Below are positions 47,671-55,990 of a stretch of DNA of 64,000 nt, one piece after another (the first letter of the stretch is position 1; each line of letters begins with the position of its first letter). Below the pieces are notes generated by a model, which saw only the letters and a program-made list of their open reading frames with translations, searched no databases and was not told where the DNA came from. The translations under genes and the position numbers were made by a program. The stretch lies in contig CACEAQ010000002.1 in the NCBI GenBank assembly GCA_902557605.1, positions 19,842 to 83,841 on the forward strand. Direction: 5' to 3'. The DNA is from an uncultured Pelagibacteraceae bacterium (lineage in GTDB: Bacteria > Pseudomonadota > Alphaproteobacteria > Pelagibacterales > Pelagibacteraceae).

Positions 47671-47826
47671 TTATTTGTCTATATCATTTTTTTCGTTTTT
47701 TCGTATTAGAAATCCCGAACCTATCCCCACTGCAATGGCTGATATAACCCACGAGTATTCTTGTTCGCTGAAAAGAACTAATAGACCAAAACCTATAATG
47801 ATTACTCCTAAAAGCTTATTATCCAT
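47671..47826 (-). CDS. 51-aa two-helix membrane small ORF
   Basis: Minus-strand ATG at 47826 opens a 51-residue ORF: MDNKLLGVIIIGFGLLVLF followed by a charged turn and WVISAIAVGIGSGFLI, ending RKNEKNDIDK. Two hydrophobic helices with positive C-terminal residues fit a small inner-membrane protein. It ends 2 nt before the flavodoxin-fold gene. Missing from the track because it is under 60 aa. Confidence 0.6.
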   Translation of the reverse strand: MDNKLLGVIIIGFGLLVLFSEQEYSWVISAIAVGIGSGFLIRKNEKNDIDK

Positions 47827-47854
47827 TGACAAATATAAACCTTATATTAAAGTT

Positions 47855-47947
47855 TACTTACCCATCTGTCATGGGAAAAAAGACTCGGCATTCGACATGC
47901 CGGACCTATAAAGGGTTGCAAAGTCGGTAGAAATGAAAGGAGTTGCT
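47855..47947 (+). ncRNA. structured 5' leader with pseudoknot upstream of 63-aa gene
   Basis: Hairpin 1: CCCAT (47861-47865)/ATGGG (47871-47875) with loop CTGTC. Hairpin 2: CGGCAT (47886-47891)/ATGCCG (47897-47902) with loop TCGAC. All five loop bases of hairpin 2 can pair with GTCGG (47923-47927), one of them as G-U, giving an H-type pseudoknot just before AAAGGAG and the ATG at 47948. A TTGACA lies at 47826-47831 and TATATT at 47843-47848, though spacing is short. This looks like a cis-regulatory RNA; it matches no riboswitch I recognise. Confidence 0.5.
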
Positions 47948-48139
47948 ATGAATAGATTTAGCAAACTGTATGGAAATTCTGCCGTTAAAAAAGCTGAGCA
48001 GAAACTCTCAATGCAGTTAAGTAAAAACCAAAAAGCCCCCGAGGCTAACGCCAATGGAACGGCTGGTTATATGGTTAAAAACGGAAAAAATTCCGGAAAA
48101 ATTTTGAAGCATTTAAAAACCGATAAAAATCAGCTTTAA
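47948..48139 (+). CDS. 63-aa protein of unknown function with strong SD
   Basis: The track starts at 47933; the ATG at 47948 has AAAGGAG 6 nt upstream and is preferred. The product (MNRFSKLYGNSAVKKAEQKL...) is basic, Lys/Asn/Gln-rich and has no membrane segment. Third positions look more C/G-rich than in neighbouring genes (GCC, CCC, GAG, AAC codons), which may reflect high expression. A structured leader precedes it and a hairpin terminator follows. Family not recognised. Confidence 0.65.
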   Translation: MNRFSKLYGNSAVKKAEQKLSMQLSKNQKAPEANANGTAGYMVKNGKNSGKILKHLKTDKNQL

Positions 48140-48150
48140 ACTTTTATAGG

Positions 48151-48172
48151 GTGGGGACTTTAAAATCCCCAC
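48151..48172 (+). terminator. terminator hairpin after 63-aa gene
   Basis: GTGGGGA (48151-48157) and TCCCCAC (48166-48172) form a 7-bp stem around CTTTAAAA; a short T-containing stretch follows. It closes the small gene's transcript before rlmN. Confidence 0.7.
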
Positions 48173-48194
48173 TCAAGTCTTTAATATCCTCTTA

Positions 48195-49286
48195 ATGGAA
48201 AAACAAAATTTTTATGATCTTAATTTTGATCAACTAAAAGCTTTTTTAATTGAAAAAGGAGAAGTAGAGCCAAAAAAAGCAAAGATGAGGTCTCAACAAC
48301 TTTTTAATGCAGTTTATAAAAAAAATATTAAAAGTTTTGATGAGCTTACCACATTCGGAGTTGAACTTAGAGGTAAGATCAAAGATTTGATTAGTTTAGA
48401 AAAACCAAAAATTATAGATGTTCAAAAATCTAAAGACGGGACAATAAAATTTCTTTTAGAGCTTAAAGATAAACGCAATGTTGAGACAGTCCTCATTCCT
48501 GATAAATCTCAAAGCAGATATACAATATGTTTATCTGTATCAGTGGGTTGTTATCTCTCTTGCGAATTTTGTGCAACAGCTCAAATTTCAAAAAAATTAG
48601 TAAGGAACTTATCACCAGGGGAAATAATATCACAAATAATTTTAAGTAAAGATTATATTAATGATTGGTCAACACAAAAAAAAATAACCAATCAAGTATT
48701 GATGGGTGAAGGCTCGCCTTTTCTGAACTTAGATAATGTTAAAGTTGCTATAGACAATTCAAAAAATAAAGATGGCTTGGAGTTCGGAAGAACTAGAATT
48801 ACAGTAAGTACAGTAGGAGTAGGAACTAAAAAAGATAATTTAGATGCTATTGAATGGGCTGCAAATGAATTAGATGTTTATCTTGCGTGGAGTTTACATA
48901 GTTCTATACCAAAACACAGATCAGAATTAATGCCAATTAATGATAAATATTCAATTAATTCATTATTACCAAAACTAAAAAAATATTATGAAAAAACAAA
49001 ATTGCCAATTTTTATCGAATGGATATGTTTAGATGAAAACCTAACGGATGAACATGCTAGAGAATTAATTAAGATTATGAAAAAAGTTCCCTCAAAATTG
49101 AATTTAATTGAGTTTAATCCTTTATCAAATAAAGATTTCAAACCAGCAACTCAAGAAAATATTGATAGGTTTTCTAAAACAATTCAAGAAGCTGGATTCC
49201 TTTCTTTGTTCAGAAAAAGTAGGGGTAGAGACATAAATGCATCTTGTGGATCGTTAGCGAATAGTAAAGCTATACTTAATGGATAA
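48195..49286 (+). CDS. rlmN: 23S rRNA/tRNA adenosine-C2 methyltransferase RlmN
   Basis: A 363-aa radical-SAM enzyme with the cluster motif CYLSCEFCATAQ and the conserved QVLMGEGSP plus a C-terminal cysteine region (INASCGSLA). It methylates A2503 in 23S rRNA and A37 in some tRNAs. TAATAT ends 7 nt before the ATG and may be a promoter. Overlaps the next gene by 8 nt. Confidence 0.94.
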   Translation: MEKQNFYDLNFDQLKAFLIEKGEVEPKKAKMRSQQLFNAVYKKNIKSFDELTTFGVELRGKIKDLISLEKPKIIDVQKSKDGTIKFLLELKDKRNVETVLIPDKSQSRYTICLSVSVGCYLSCEFCATAQISKKLVRNLSPGEIISQIILSKDYINDWSTQKKITNQVLMGEGSPFLNLDNVKVAIDNSKNKDGLEFGRTRITVSTVGVGTKKDNLDAIEWAANELDVYLAWSLHSSIPKHRSELMPINDKYSINSLLPKLKKYYEKTKLPIFIEWICLDENLTDEHARELIKIMKKVPSKLNLIEFNPLSNKDFKPATQENIDRFSKTIQEAGFLSLFRKSRGRDINASCGSLANSKAILNG

Positions 49287-50229
49287 TTTACATATTTTTT
49301 TAGGCGCAACAGTGGCGGATGCAGCAACTAGACCTTTACATTGGGTGTACGATCCAAAAAAGCTAAAGAAATACATTAAGGGAAAAAAAGAAATAGCTTT
49401 TTTGAAAAAAAATAAAAGTCCTTTCTATAACATTAAAACTGGAAATGTCTCTGGATATAATGACGTTGGACAGGTAATGTTTAGGACTTTGCTTTCTTCA
49501 AAGAAAAAAAAAGATGTTCTTAAAAATTTCAAAAAAAATGTAATTAAAAACTTTGGTCCAGGCTCAAATTATTGGAAAAATTTAAAACTGAGAAAAAAAT
49601 ATAAAAAAGTGAAATGGAAAAAACCTATGAATGGTCCATGGATTCATCAGAATATCTTAGAGACTATACAAAATATCAAATCTAAGAAAATTATCACTGG
49701 TGGTACTAAAGTAAACGAGTCCGATGGTTATTGTGCTGCTTTGCCTTATTTTCTTTTCAACGATAAAGAAAAAGAAATTAAAAAGGTTATTAAATCTGTA
49801 GCTAATTCAAGAATAAATGAAAAATATGCTTTATCTAAGTTAAAGATCATAGATTTAGCTAATAAAAAAAATAGAAATCCTGTTCAATCTTTTGTTAAAA
49901 AATACAAAAAAAATAAATATTTTAAAGACGTAATTACAAACATTAAAAAAGTTTTAAAACTAAAAAACCAAAATCATATATTGACTGTAAGAAAGTTTGG
50001 AAAAGCTTGTAGTTATCCTGGTACATTTATGGGATCAATTCACGCGATTATAACATCCAACAGTTATAAATCTGCTATTACAAAAACGATTAAAGCTGGT
50101 GGTTGCAATTGTTCAAGAGCAAATTTTGTTGGAGCATATTTTGCAGCATTAAAACCAGAAAGTATTCCAAGCCACTGGGTTAGAAGAACTTTGCCAGCAA
50201 AAAATATTTTGAAATATATTAATTCTTAA
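49279..50229 (+). CDS. ADP-ribosylglycohydrolase-fold protein (crystallin J1-like)
   Basis: A 316-aa protein whose N-terminus (FLGATVADAATRPLHWVYDP) matches ADP-ribosylglycohydrolase/J1-crystallin proteins. However, the metal-binding TDDT region reads YNDVGQ, and the distal GGDxD is GGCNCSRANFVGA, so key acidic ligands appear lost. It may not be an active ADP-ribose hydrolase. It overlaps rlmN by 8 nt and precedes rmuC by 16 nt. Confidence 0.75.
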   Translation: MDNLHIFLGATVADAATRPLHWVYDPKKLKKYIKGKKEIAFLKKNKSPFYNIKTGNVSGYNDVGQVMFRTLLSSKKKKDVLKNFKKNVIKNFGPGSNYWKNLKLRKKYKKVKWKKPMNGPWIHQNILETIQNIKSKKIITGGTKVNESDGYCAALPYFLFNDKEKEIKKVIKSVANSRINEKYALSKLKIIDLANKKNRNPVQSFVKKYKKNKYFKDVITNIKKVLKLKNQNHILTVRKFGKACSYPGTFMGSIHAIITSNSYKSAITKTIKAGGCNCSRANFVGAYFAALKPESIPSHWVRRTLPAKNILKYINS

Positions 50230-50245
50230 TGTGGTATATTAACCT

Positions 50246-51274
50246 ATGGATTCGTTAATTATAGTTTTAATCGTATTATTGGTTGTTATTAATCTTGCAG
50301 TTATTTTTTTCTTAATAAGAAATAAGCCTGAAAAACCAATAAACCCAGAGCAGACTTTTAAAGATGAATTCAATTCATTTAAAGAAACCTTTGGTCAATC
50401 TTTTGGCTCTATGAGTAAAGAAATTGCTAAAGATATGACTGGAGCTTTGACTAAAGTTGATGAAAAAGTTTCAGTTTTTAATCAGCAAGTAAGTGAGCTC
50501 AATAAAAGTCAAGATAACTTTAGTAGAATTTTAAGTGGAGTTAAAACCTATGGGACACTTGCAGAATTTGGATTAGGTGCTCTTCTTAAAGATTTATTAC
50601 CAGCATCTCAATTTATTGCTAATGCAAAAATGAAAGATGATACGTCAGAAACAGTTGAATTTGCTATAAAACTTCAAGATGTTTTATTACCCATAGACAG
50701 TCATTGGCCTGTAGAAAAATATAAAGCAATTGATGACGCTTACAATTCTAATAACAAAGAGGCTCAAACAGAGGCGAGAAAAGATTTAGCTGCAGCTTTT
50801 AGATTGAAAGCTAAAATGGTAAACTCTAAATACATAGCGCCTCCTAAAAGTACAGATTTTGCGATCGTTTACGTTCCTACTGAAGGATTATTCTCAGAAC
50901 TTTCAAGCTATAGAGATCCAAAAACAAAAGAACTTTTATTACAAGAGCTTAGAACAAAATATAAAGTAACAGTTTCTGGTCCTAATACTTTATCTGCTTT
51001 GTTACAATCTTATCATTTAGGATTTCAAACACTAAAAGTTCAACAGCATGCAACTCAAATCTATAGTGACTTAAGAAATGTAAGCTCTAGGTTTGAAAAA
51101 CATTTTGATGGGATTAAAGACTTAAGAAAGAAATTAGAACAGGCCATGGCTGCAACCGATGGTTTTGGTAGAGACGCGAGATCTATAATGAATACGCTTG
51201 GGAATATAAAAGATCCAGAGCAAGTAACAGATTCCTTGAAAGAAAATCCAGAAAAGATAAAAGTTTTAAAGTAA
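50246..51274 (+). CDS. rmuC: DNA recombination protein RmuC
   Basis: A 342-aa RmuC-family protein: one N-terminal membrane segment (residues about 3-23), a coiled-coil stretch (TFKDEFNSFKETF...) and the RmuC nuclease-fold domain from about 95 (GTLAEFGLGALLKDLLPASQF, DSHWPVEKYKAI, VYVPTEGLFSEL). It limits inversion at short repeats and may be a nuclease. An extended -10 (TGGTATATT) ends 5 nt before the start, hinting at leaderless expression. Confidence 0.92.
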   Translation: MDSLIIVLIVLLVVINLAVIFFLIRNKPEKPINPEQTFKDEFNSFKETFGQSFGSMSKEIAKDMTGALTKVDEKVSVFNQQVSELNKSQDNFSRILSGVKTYGTLAEFGLGALLKDLLPASQFIANAKMKDDTSETVEFAIKLQDVLLPIDSHWPVEKYKAIDDAYNSNNKEAQTEARKDLAAAFRLKAKMVNSKYIAPPKSTDFAIVYVPTEGLFSELSSYRDPKTKELLLQELRTKYKVTVSGPNTLSALLQSYHLGFQTLKVQQHATQIYSDLRNVSSRFEKHFDGIKDLRKKLEQAMAATDGFGRDARSIMNTLGNIKDPEQVTDSLKENPEKIKVLK

Positions 51275-51283
51275 ACATTAATT

Positions 51284-52705
51284 ATGTCTAACTTTGTCTT
51301 TTACGATTTTGAGACCAGTTCATCTAATAAATATTGGGGCCAAATAATTCAAATTGGCGCTGTATTAACAAATGACAATTTAGATGAACTAGATCGTTTT
51401 GATGCTAGGTGTAGATTAAGTCCTGGAATAATTCCAGAAGCAATGGCGCTGATCGTGAACAAGACCTCACCCTCAATGCTTAAAAAATCTAACCTTTCTC
51501 ATTATGAAATGATTAGGCAGTTTGTTGAAACACTTAAAAGATGGGGCAAGGCTACTTATATTGGGTTCAATAGTATTGAGTTTGATGAGGAATTCTTAAG
51601 GTGCACTTTATTTCAAACATTAGAATATCCTTATATTACTAGCACAAACGGAAACACTAGAGGAGACATCTTAAGTTTGGCAAGGGCCGCTAACTTATAT
51701 TACCCAAATACACTTAAAAATTCTGTAAACGAAAAAGGGAACGATGTTTACAAATTAGATCAAATGGCACCTTTAAATGGAATTGAACACGGAGATGCAC
51801 ATAGTGCAATTGGTGATGTAATAGCAACTATTGGAATAGCAAAAATAATTTCTAAAAAAGCTCCAAATGTTTGGAAAGCAAGCATGTTAACTATGGATAA
51901 AAATCAGTCTTTAGAATTAATTAAAAAAGAATTACTTTTTTGTACAAATGAATATTTTTATGGAAGAAGTAGACCTTATGTTCAAACTTTTATTTGTCAG
52001 CATCCTCAATATCAATGGCCATTATGTTTTGATTTGAGACATGATCCTTCTCCATATTTGAAAATGCCAATTAAAGAATTAACTGCAGCAATGAAAAAAC
52101 AACCAAAATTCATTAGAACTGTTAGACACAATAAACATCCAGTTATTATGAATCCATCTTACGGAAATCAATTTGATGAGTACAAACTTATTGGTACAAA
52201 AAAATTAGAGGAAAGAGCTAAAATGATAAAAAACAACGAAGCTTTTGCGGAAAAGGTTTCCTCAGTAAAACGATCTGAAATTGATGAAAAAGAACAAACA
52301 AAGTCACAAGAAGATTTATATAATGAGGAAAGTATTTACGCTAAATTTACTTCAACAGAAGATAATAAAATAATGCCAGAGTTTCACAGTGTTGATTGGG
52401 ATAAAAAACTTCAAGTTATCTCTAAATTTAAAGATGAGAGGTTACAGTACTTTGGAAAAAAACTTCTTTACATGGAGAAACCTGAAATTTTAACTAAACC
52501 TGACTTTAATTTGATTCATAAAGATATTTCAAAAAAACTATTAAGCACTAATAATGAAAACTGGAATACAATTCCAAGAACTTATTCAGAGATAGATACT
52601 TTAAGAGCAAAATTTGAGAAAGAAAACCAACCAGAGAAACTTAAAATATTAGATGATATTAACGCATACGTTGAAGATTTAGAAAAATATTATTCATCTG
52701 CATAG
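51284..52705 (+). CDS. sbcB: exodeoxyribonuclease I
   Basis: A 473-aa ExoI, the single-strand 3'-5' DNA exonuclease of mismatch repair and recombination. DEDDh motifs FYDFETSSS, GFNSIEFDEEFLR and HGDAHSAIGDV lie in order, and the C-terminal SH3-like and helical domains follow as in E. coli ExoI. It begins 9 nt after rmuC. Length is typical. Confidence 0.94.
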   Translation: MSNFVFYDFETSSSNKYWGQIIQIGAVLTNDNLDELDRFDARCRLSPGIIPEAMALIVNKTSPSMLKKSNLSHYEMIRQFVETLKRWGKATYIGFNSIEFDEEFLRCTLFQTLEYPYITSTNGNTRGDILSLARAANLYYPNTLKNSVNEKGNDVYKLDQMAPLNGIEHGDAHSAIGDVIATIGIAKIISKKAPNVWKASMLTMDKNQSLELIKKELLFCTNEYFYGRSRPYVQTFICQHPQYQWPLCFDLRHDPSPYLKMPIKELTAAMKKQPKFIRTVRHNKHPVIMNPSYGNQFDEYKLIGTKKLEERAKMIKNNEAFAEKVSSVKRSEIDEKEQTKSQEDLYNEESIYAKFTSTEDNKIMPEFHSVDWDKKLQVISKFKDERLQYFGKKLLYMEKPEILTKPDFNLIHKDISKKLLSTNNENWNTIPRTYSEIDTLRAKFEKENQPEKLKILDDINAYVEDLEKYYSSA

Positions 52706-52739
52706 TTGACAAAAAATGAAAAATACTTAATTAAAGGCT
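52706..52739 (+). promoter_or_regulatory. candidate trx promoter
   Basis: TTGACA (52706-52711), a 16-nt spacer and TAATTA (52728-52733) end 6 nt before the thioredoxin ATG at 52740. The transcription start would fall on the start codon, so a leaderless mRNA is predicted. Confidence 0.5.
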
Positions 52740-53057
52740 ATGGCATTCAAAGATTCTACAGATGAAAAATTTAGTGATCAAATAGGTGGAAGCAAACTTT
52801 CACTAATTCAATTTTCAGCATCGTGGTGTGGACCATGTCAACAGCTTAAACCAATAGTGGAAAAAATTTCAAATGACATGTCAGATAAAATTGATTGTTA
52901 TTATCACGATATTGAAAGTCAGCCTAATGAGCCAACTAAGTATTCAGTGAGAGGTGTGCCAACAATTCTTTTATTTAAAGAGGGTAAGCTTTTAGGTACA
53001 AAAGTAGGTGCTTCAAGTGAAAAAGATATGCTTGAATTCATAAAGCCGCATATTTAA
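52740..53057 (+). CDS. trxA: thioredoxin
   Basis: A 105-aa thioredoxin with active site SWCGPCQQLKP and the cis-Pro loop GVPTILLFKEG. It is the general protein disulfide reductant for ribonucleotide reductase, MsrA and others. It is convergent with folC (4-nt overlap), and lies near accD/trp as in other alphaproteobacteria. Confidence 0.95.
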   Translation: MAFKDSTDEKFSDQIGGSKLSLIQFSASWCGPCQQLKPIVEKISNDMSDKIDCYYHDIESQPNEPTKYSVRGVPTILLFKEGKLLGTKVGASSEKDMLEFIKPHI

Positions 53058-54316
53058 TTTTTATTCAAAATATTTCCACAATTATAAAGACTACCAAAAC
53101 AAACAATAATTTTTTTTTCTTTGCTACTTACTTTCTTTAAGGCATCCATAAAATTTTTACTTTTTTCTGAATTGAATTTATTTTTAGTTGCTATTTTATT
53201 AAGCTCTTTAGCTGAGACAGAATTAGGTTCATTTTCAATTGGCATAGTAACAATTTTTTTAAAGAGTCCCTTAAACTCTTTTATAAATAAGTCTGGCTGT
53301 TTGTTTTTAGTCATAGCCCAAATACCATATTTTGAAGTTTTTACTGTTTTTAAATAAGTTGCTAAATTTTTTGCATCAGCAACAGCATGTGCACCATCAA
53401 TCATAATGATTTCATTCTTGTGTAGCTTTTTTTTAATCTTACCCTTATTTAAAAATTGAAAACGACCTTCGAAAGATAGCAAAGGTAAAGTTTTTTCGAT
53501 AATTTTCTTATTAATATTAAGATCTAGTGCTACCTTTATTGCTAAACAAACATTTTCAAACATTCCTCTCGAATAAACATTTTTTGTGTTAAGTTTTATT
53601 TTAAACTTTTTATCTTGATAATAAAAAAAATTATTCTTCTTAATTATTTTCCAAGTATTCGGATAAACTATTTTACTTTTATTATTTTTTAAGTATGTCT
53701 TAATTCTTTTTAAAATATAAGGTCTTTGCTTACCTATATAAATATTAGTAAAATTACTCAGAGATCCCACATCCTCTTTTATAACTTCATTCAAAGTTTT
53801 CCTTTTTAAAAAATTCAAGTGTTGTTTATTGATGTTTGTACAAATTTGAAGTTTTGGAAAGTCATGGACATTATTAGAATCTAATCTCCAGAGAGCACCT
53901 GTTTCTTGGATGTTATAATCCACATTAATTTTTGAAGCATTAATTATATAAACCAGAGTAAGACACTCGAAAATTGTTAGAGGAATATTCAACTTTTCAA
54001 TTTGCTTTATAGTCTTTTTAATATTTTTATAAGATAAATTTTTTTTATTCATATAAAATCTCTCTTTAATATCTCTTATTGATGGAGATATATGGGCAGT
54101 CACTGTTTGATTGTTTGCTTCTATAAATGATTTTAAAGAATTTAAAGTAGTGAATTTTCCAGACTCACCTATTACCGAAATAACATTTTTGAGACTTTTT
54201 TCTGGGTTTCCTAATAAATCTAAAGCTAACTTAATTCTTTTCAGTCCAAATTTTACTGATTTATTAAATAGTTTGTGATTAGCTAGCTGTTTGTAAAGAT
54301 TGATCGATTGTGACAT
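53054..54316 (-). CDS. folC: FolC-family folylpolyglutamate/dihydrofolate synthase homologue, divergent
   Basis: The 420-aa product aligns with FolC along its length (LALDLLGNPEKSLKNVISV, LWRLDSNNVHDFPKLQI, EGRFQFL, MIDGAHAVADAKNL). It departs at key sites: the P-loop is GESGKFTT instead of GTNGKGST, the EKAG motif is EDVG, and DGAHNP is DGAHAV. Position next to accD and trpA is the normal folC locus. It may be a divergent synthetase or one with lost ligase activity. Overlaps accD by 38 nt. Confidence 0.75.
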   Translation of the reverse strand: MSQSINLYKQLANHKLFNKSVKFGLKRIKLALDLLGNPEKSLKNVISVIGESGKFTTLNSLKSFIEANNQTVTAHISPSIRDIKERFYMNKKNLSYKNIKKTIKQIEKLNIPLTIFECLTLVYIINASKINVDYNIQETGALWRLDSNNVHDFPKLQICTNINKQHLNFLKRKTLNEVIKEDVGSLSNFTNIYIGKQRPYILKRIKTYLKNNKSKIVYPNTWKIIKKNNFFYYQDKKFKIKLNTKNVYSRGMFENVCLAIKVALDLNINKKIIEKTLPLLSFEGRFQFLNKGKIKKKLHKNEIIMIDGAHAVADAKNLATYLKTVKTSKYGIWAMTKNKQPDLFIKEFKGLFKKIVTMPIENEPNSVSAKELNKIATKNKFNSEKSKNFMDALKKVSSKEKKIIVCFGSLYNCGNILNKN

Positions 54317-55193
54317 TGGACTCTTTTTTAGCCTGAGCCTCAGTTTTTTTCAATAGCACACTCAATAAAGTTCCAATTGTTGAGCTTAAATATTTTCGCT
54401 CAACTATTAAATCTAATCCACCGTGGTCTTTGACATATTCTGCAGTTTGAAAGTCGTCTGGCAAAGTTTCTCTGACTGTGTCTTGTATTACTCTTCGACC
54501 AGCAAATCCAATTACGCTTTTTGGTTCACTTATTAATATATCTCCTAACATTGCCCAAGAAGCGGTCACGCCACCAGTTGTTGGGTTTGTTAAAATTACT
54601 ATGAATGGAATATTTTTTTTCTTAAGTTCATTAACTGCTAAAGCGGTTCTAGACATTTGCATCAAAGCAATTGAGCTTTCGTGCATACGCTGTCCTCCAG
54701 AACAGCTAAAAAAAATGTAGGGTATCTTATTTTCTATTGAACATTGAGCTCCAGCAATAAATGCTTCTCCAGAAGCTGCACCAAATGATCCACCAATAAA
54801 TCTGAAATCTTGAGCTCCTACAACTACATCAATATTTTGAACTTTACCTTTGGCAATTAAAACAGCATCTTCTTGTCCAGTTAATTTTCTCGCAGCTCTT
54901 AATCGATCCGTATATTTTTTTTTATCTTCAAAATTTAAAGGATCATCTTTTGGAAGAGGAGTTTCAATTGTTTCAAATTCCTTTTGATCAAAAAAGGTTT
55001 CAAATCTTTCTTTACAAGTAAGTTTGTGGTGCTCCCCACATTTAGGGCATACTTTTAAGTTTGATTTTAAATCTTCTTTATAAATTAGATTTTTACAACT
55101 ACATGTGCTCCAAAGATTTTCCTCAATTTTAGATGACCTTTTTTCAAAAAGAGATTTAATCTTAGGTTTAATAAATTTTGTTATCCAATTCAT
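54279..55193 (-). CDS. accD: acetyl-CoA carboxylase carboxyltransferase beta subunit
   Basis: A 304-aa subunit that, with AccA, transfers CO2 from biotin-AccB to acetyl-CoA in fatty-acid synthesis. GQRMHESSIALMQMSRT and NPTTGGVTASWAMLGD are diagnostic. The N-terminal zinc ribbon reads TCSCKNLIY...VCPKCGEH: the first pair is CxC, not the usual CxxC. Overlaps trpA by 4 nt. Confidence 0.95.
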   Translation of the reverse strand: MNWITKFIKPKIKSLFEKRSSKIEENLWSTCSCKNLIYKEDLKSNLKVCPKCGEHHKLTCKERFETFFDQKEFETIETPLPKDDPLNFEDKKKYTDRLRAARKLTGQEDAVLIAKGKVQNIDVVVGAQDFRFIGGSFGAASGEAFIAGAQCSIENKIPYIFFSCSGGQRMHESSIALMQMSRTALAVNELKKKNIPFIVILTNPTTGGVTASWAMLGDILISEPKSVIGFAGRRVIQDTVRETLPDDFQTAEYVKDHGGLDLIVERKYLSSTIGTLLSVLLKKTEAQAKKESNVTIDQSLQTAS

Positions 55194-55990
55194 AAAATTT
55201 TTTTCTTTAGATTGTACACAACTTTATCTAATTTTGTGACAGGATTTTGTCCCATTTTGAGCGAATTAGCTATAGTTTTACACAACAAACTTCCTACAAC
55301 TAACCCATTAGCAGATTTTAAGGCTGAAATAGTCTTGTCTGTTATTCCAAAGCCTATAACTAAATTTTTTTTCGGATTGATTCTCTTAATCTTATTATAA
55401 TTTTTAAGAATTTCTTTCGGTGAGATCTTAAGTTTACCGCCCGTGGTTGACAGCATTGATATATAATAAATCATATCATGTGAGTCTCTTATTATTTTTT
55501 TCATTCTTTCTTTAGAAGTAGTTGGAGAGAGCAGTTGTATAAAATTAATTGATTTTTTTTTACATTTTTTCGCAAATTCATGGTTTTCTGGATAAGGCAG
55601 ATCAACGATAATCAAACCATCGACCCCAGAGAGACTACAATCTTTCAAAAAATTATTTTCTCCACTTTGATAAATAACATTGTAATATCCCATAAGTATT
55701 AGAGGTTTAGCTGGATTTTTTTTTTTGAATTTTTTAACTATTTGAAATACATCTTTAAGCTTAATTCCTTTCTTAAGAGCACGGTGTGAGCTTCCCTGAA
55801 TTTGTCCTCCATCAGCTATAGGTGTATTATGAGGAAAACCTAACTCAAGAATATCAGCATATTTAGAAATCTTATTTAATATTTTCAAAGAGTTATTTTT
55901 AGTATTATCACCAGCTACAGTATAAGTGATTAGCGCTGGTCTTTTTTCTCTTCTACAAGCTTGAAAAGCTAAAGAAATATTTGAATTCAT
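55190..55990 (-). CDS. trpA: tryptophan synthase alpha subunit
   Basis: A 266-aa TIM-barrel that cleaves indole-glycerol phosphate to indole. ADILELGFPHNTPIADGGQIQ with the catalytic Asp, MGYYNVIYQ and GVDGLIIVDLPYPE are typical. Start overlaps trpB by 4 nt; stop overlaps accD by 4 nt. Confidence 0.95.
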   Translation of the reverse strand: MNSNISLAFQACRREKRPALITYTVAGDNTKNNSLKILNKISKYADILELGFPHNTPIADGGQIQGSSHRALKKGIKLKDVFQIVKKFKKKNPAKPLILMGYYNVIYQSGENNFLKDCSLSGVDGLIIVDLPYPENHEFAKKCKKKSINFIQLLSPTTSKERMKKIIRDSHDMIYYISMLSTTGGKLKISPKEILKNYNKIKRINPKKNLVIGFGITDKTISALKSANGLVVGSLLCKTIANSLKMGQNPVTKLDKVVYNLKKKIL

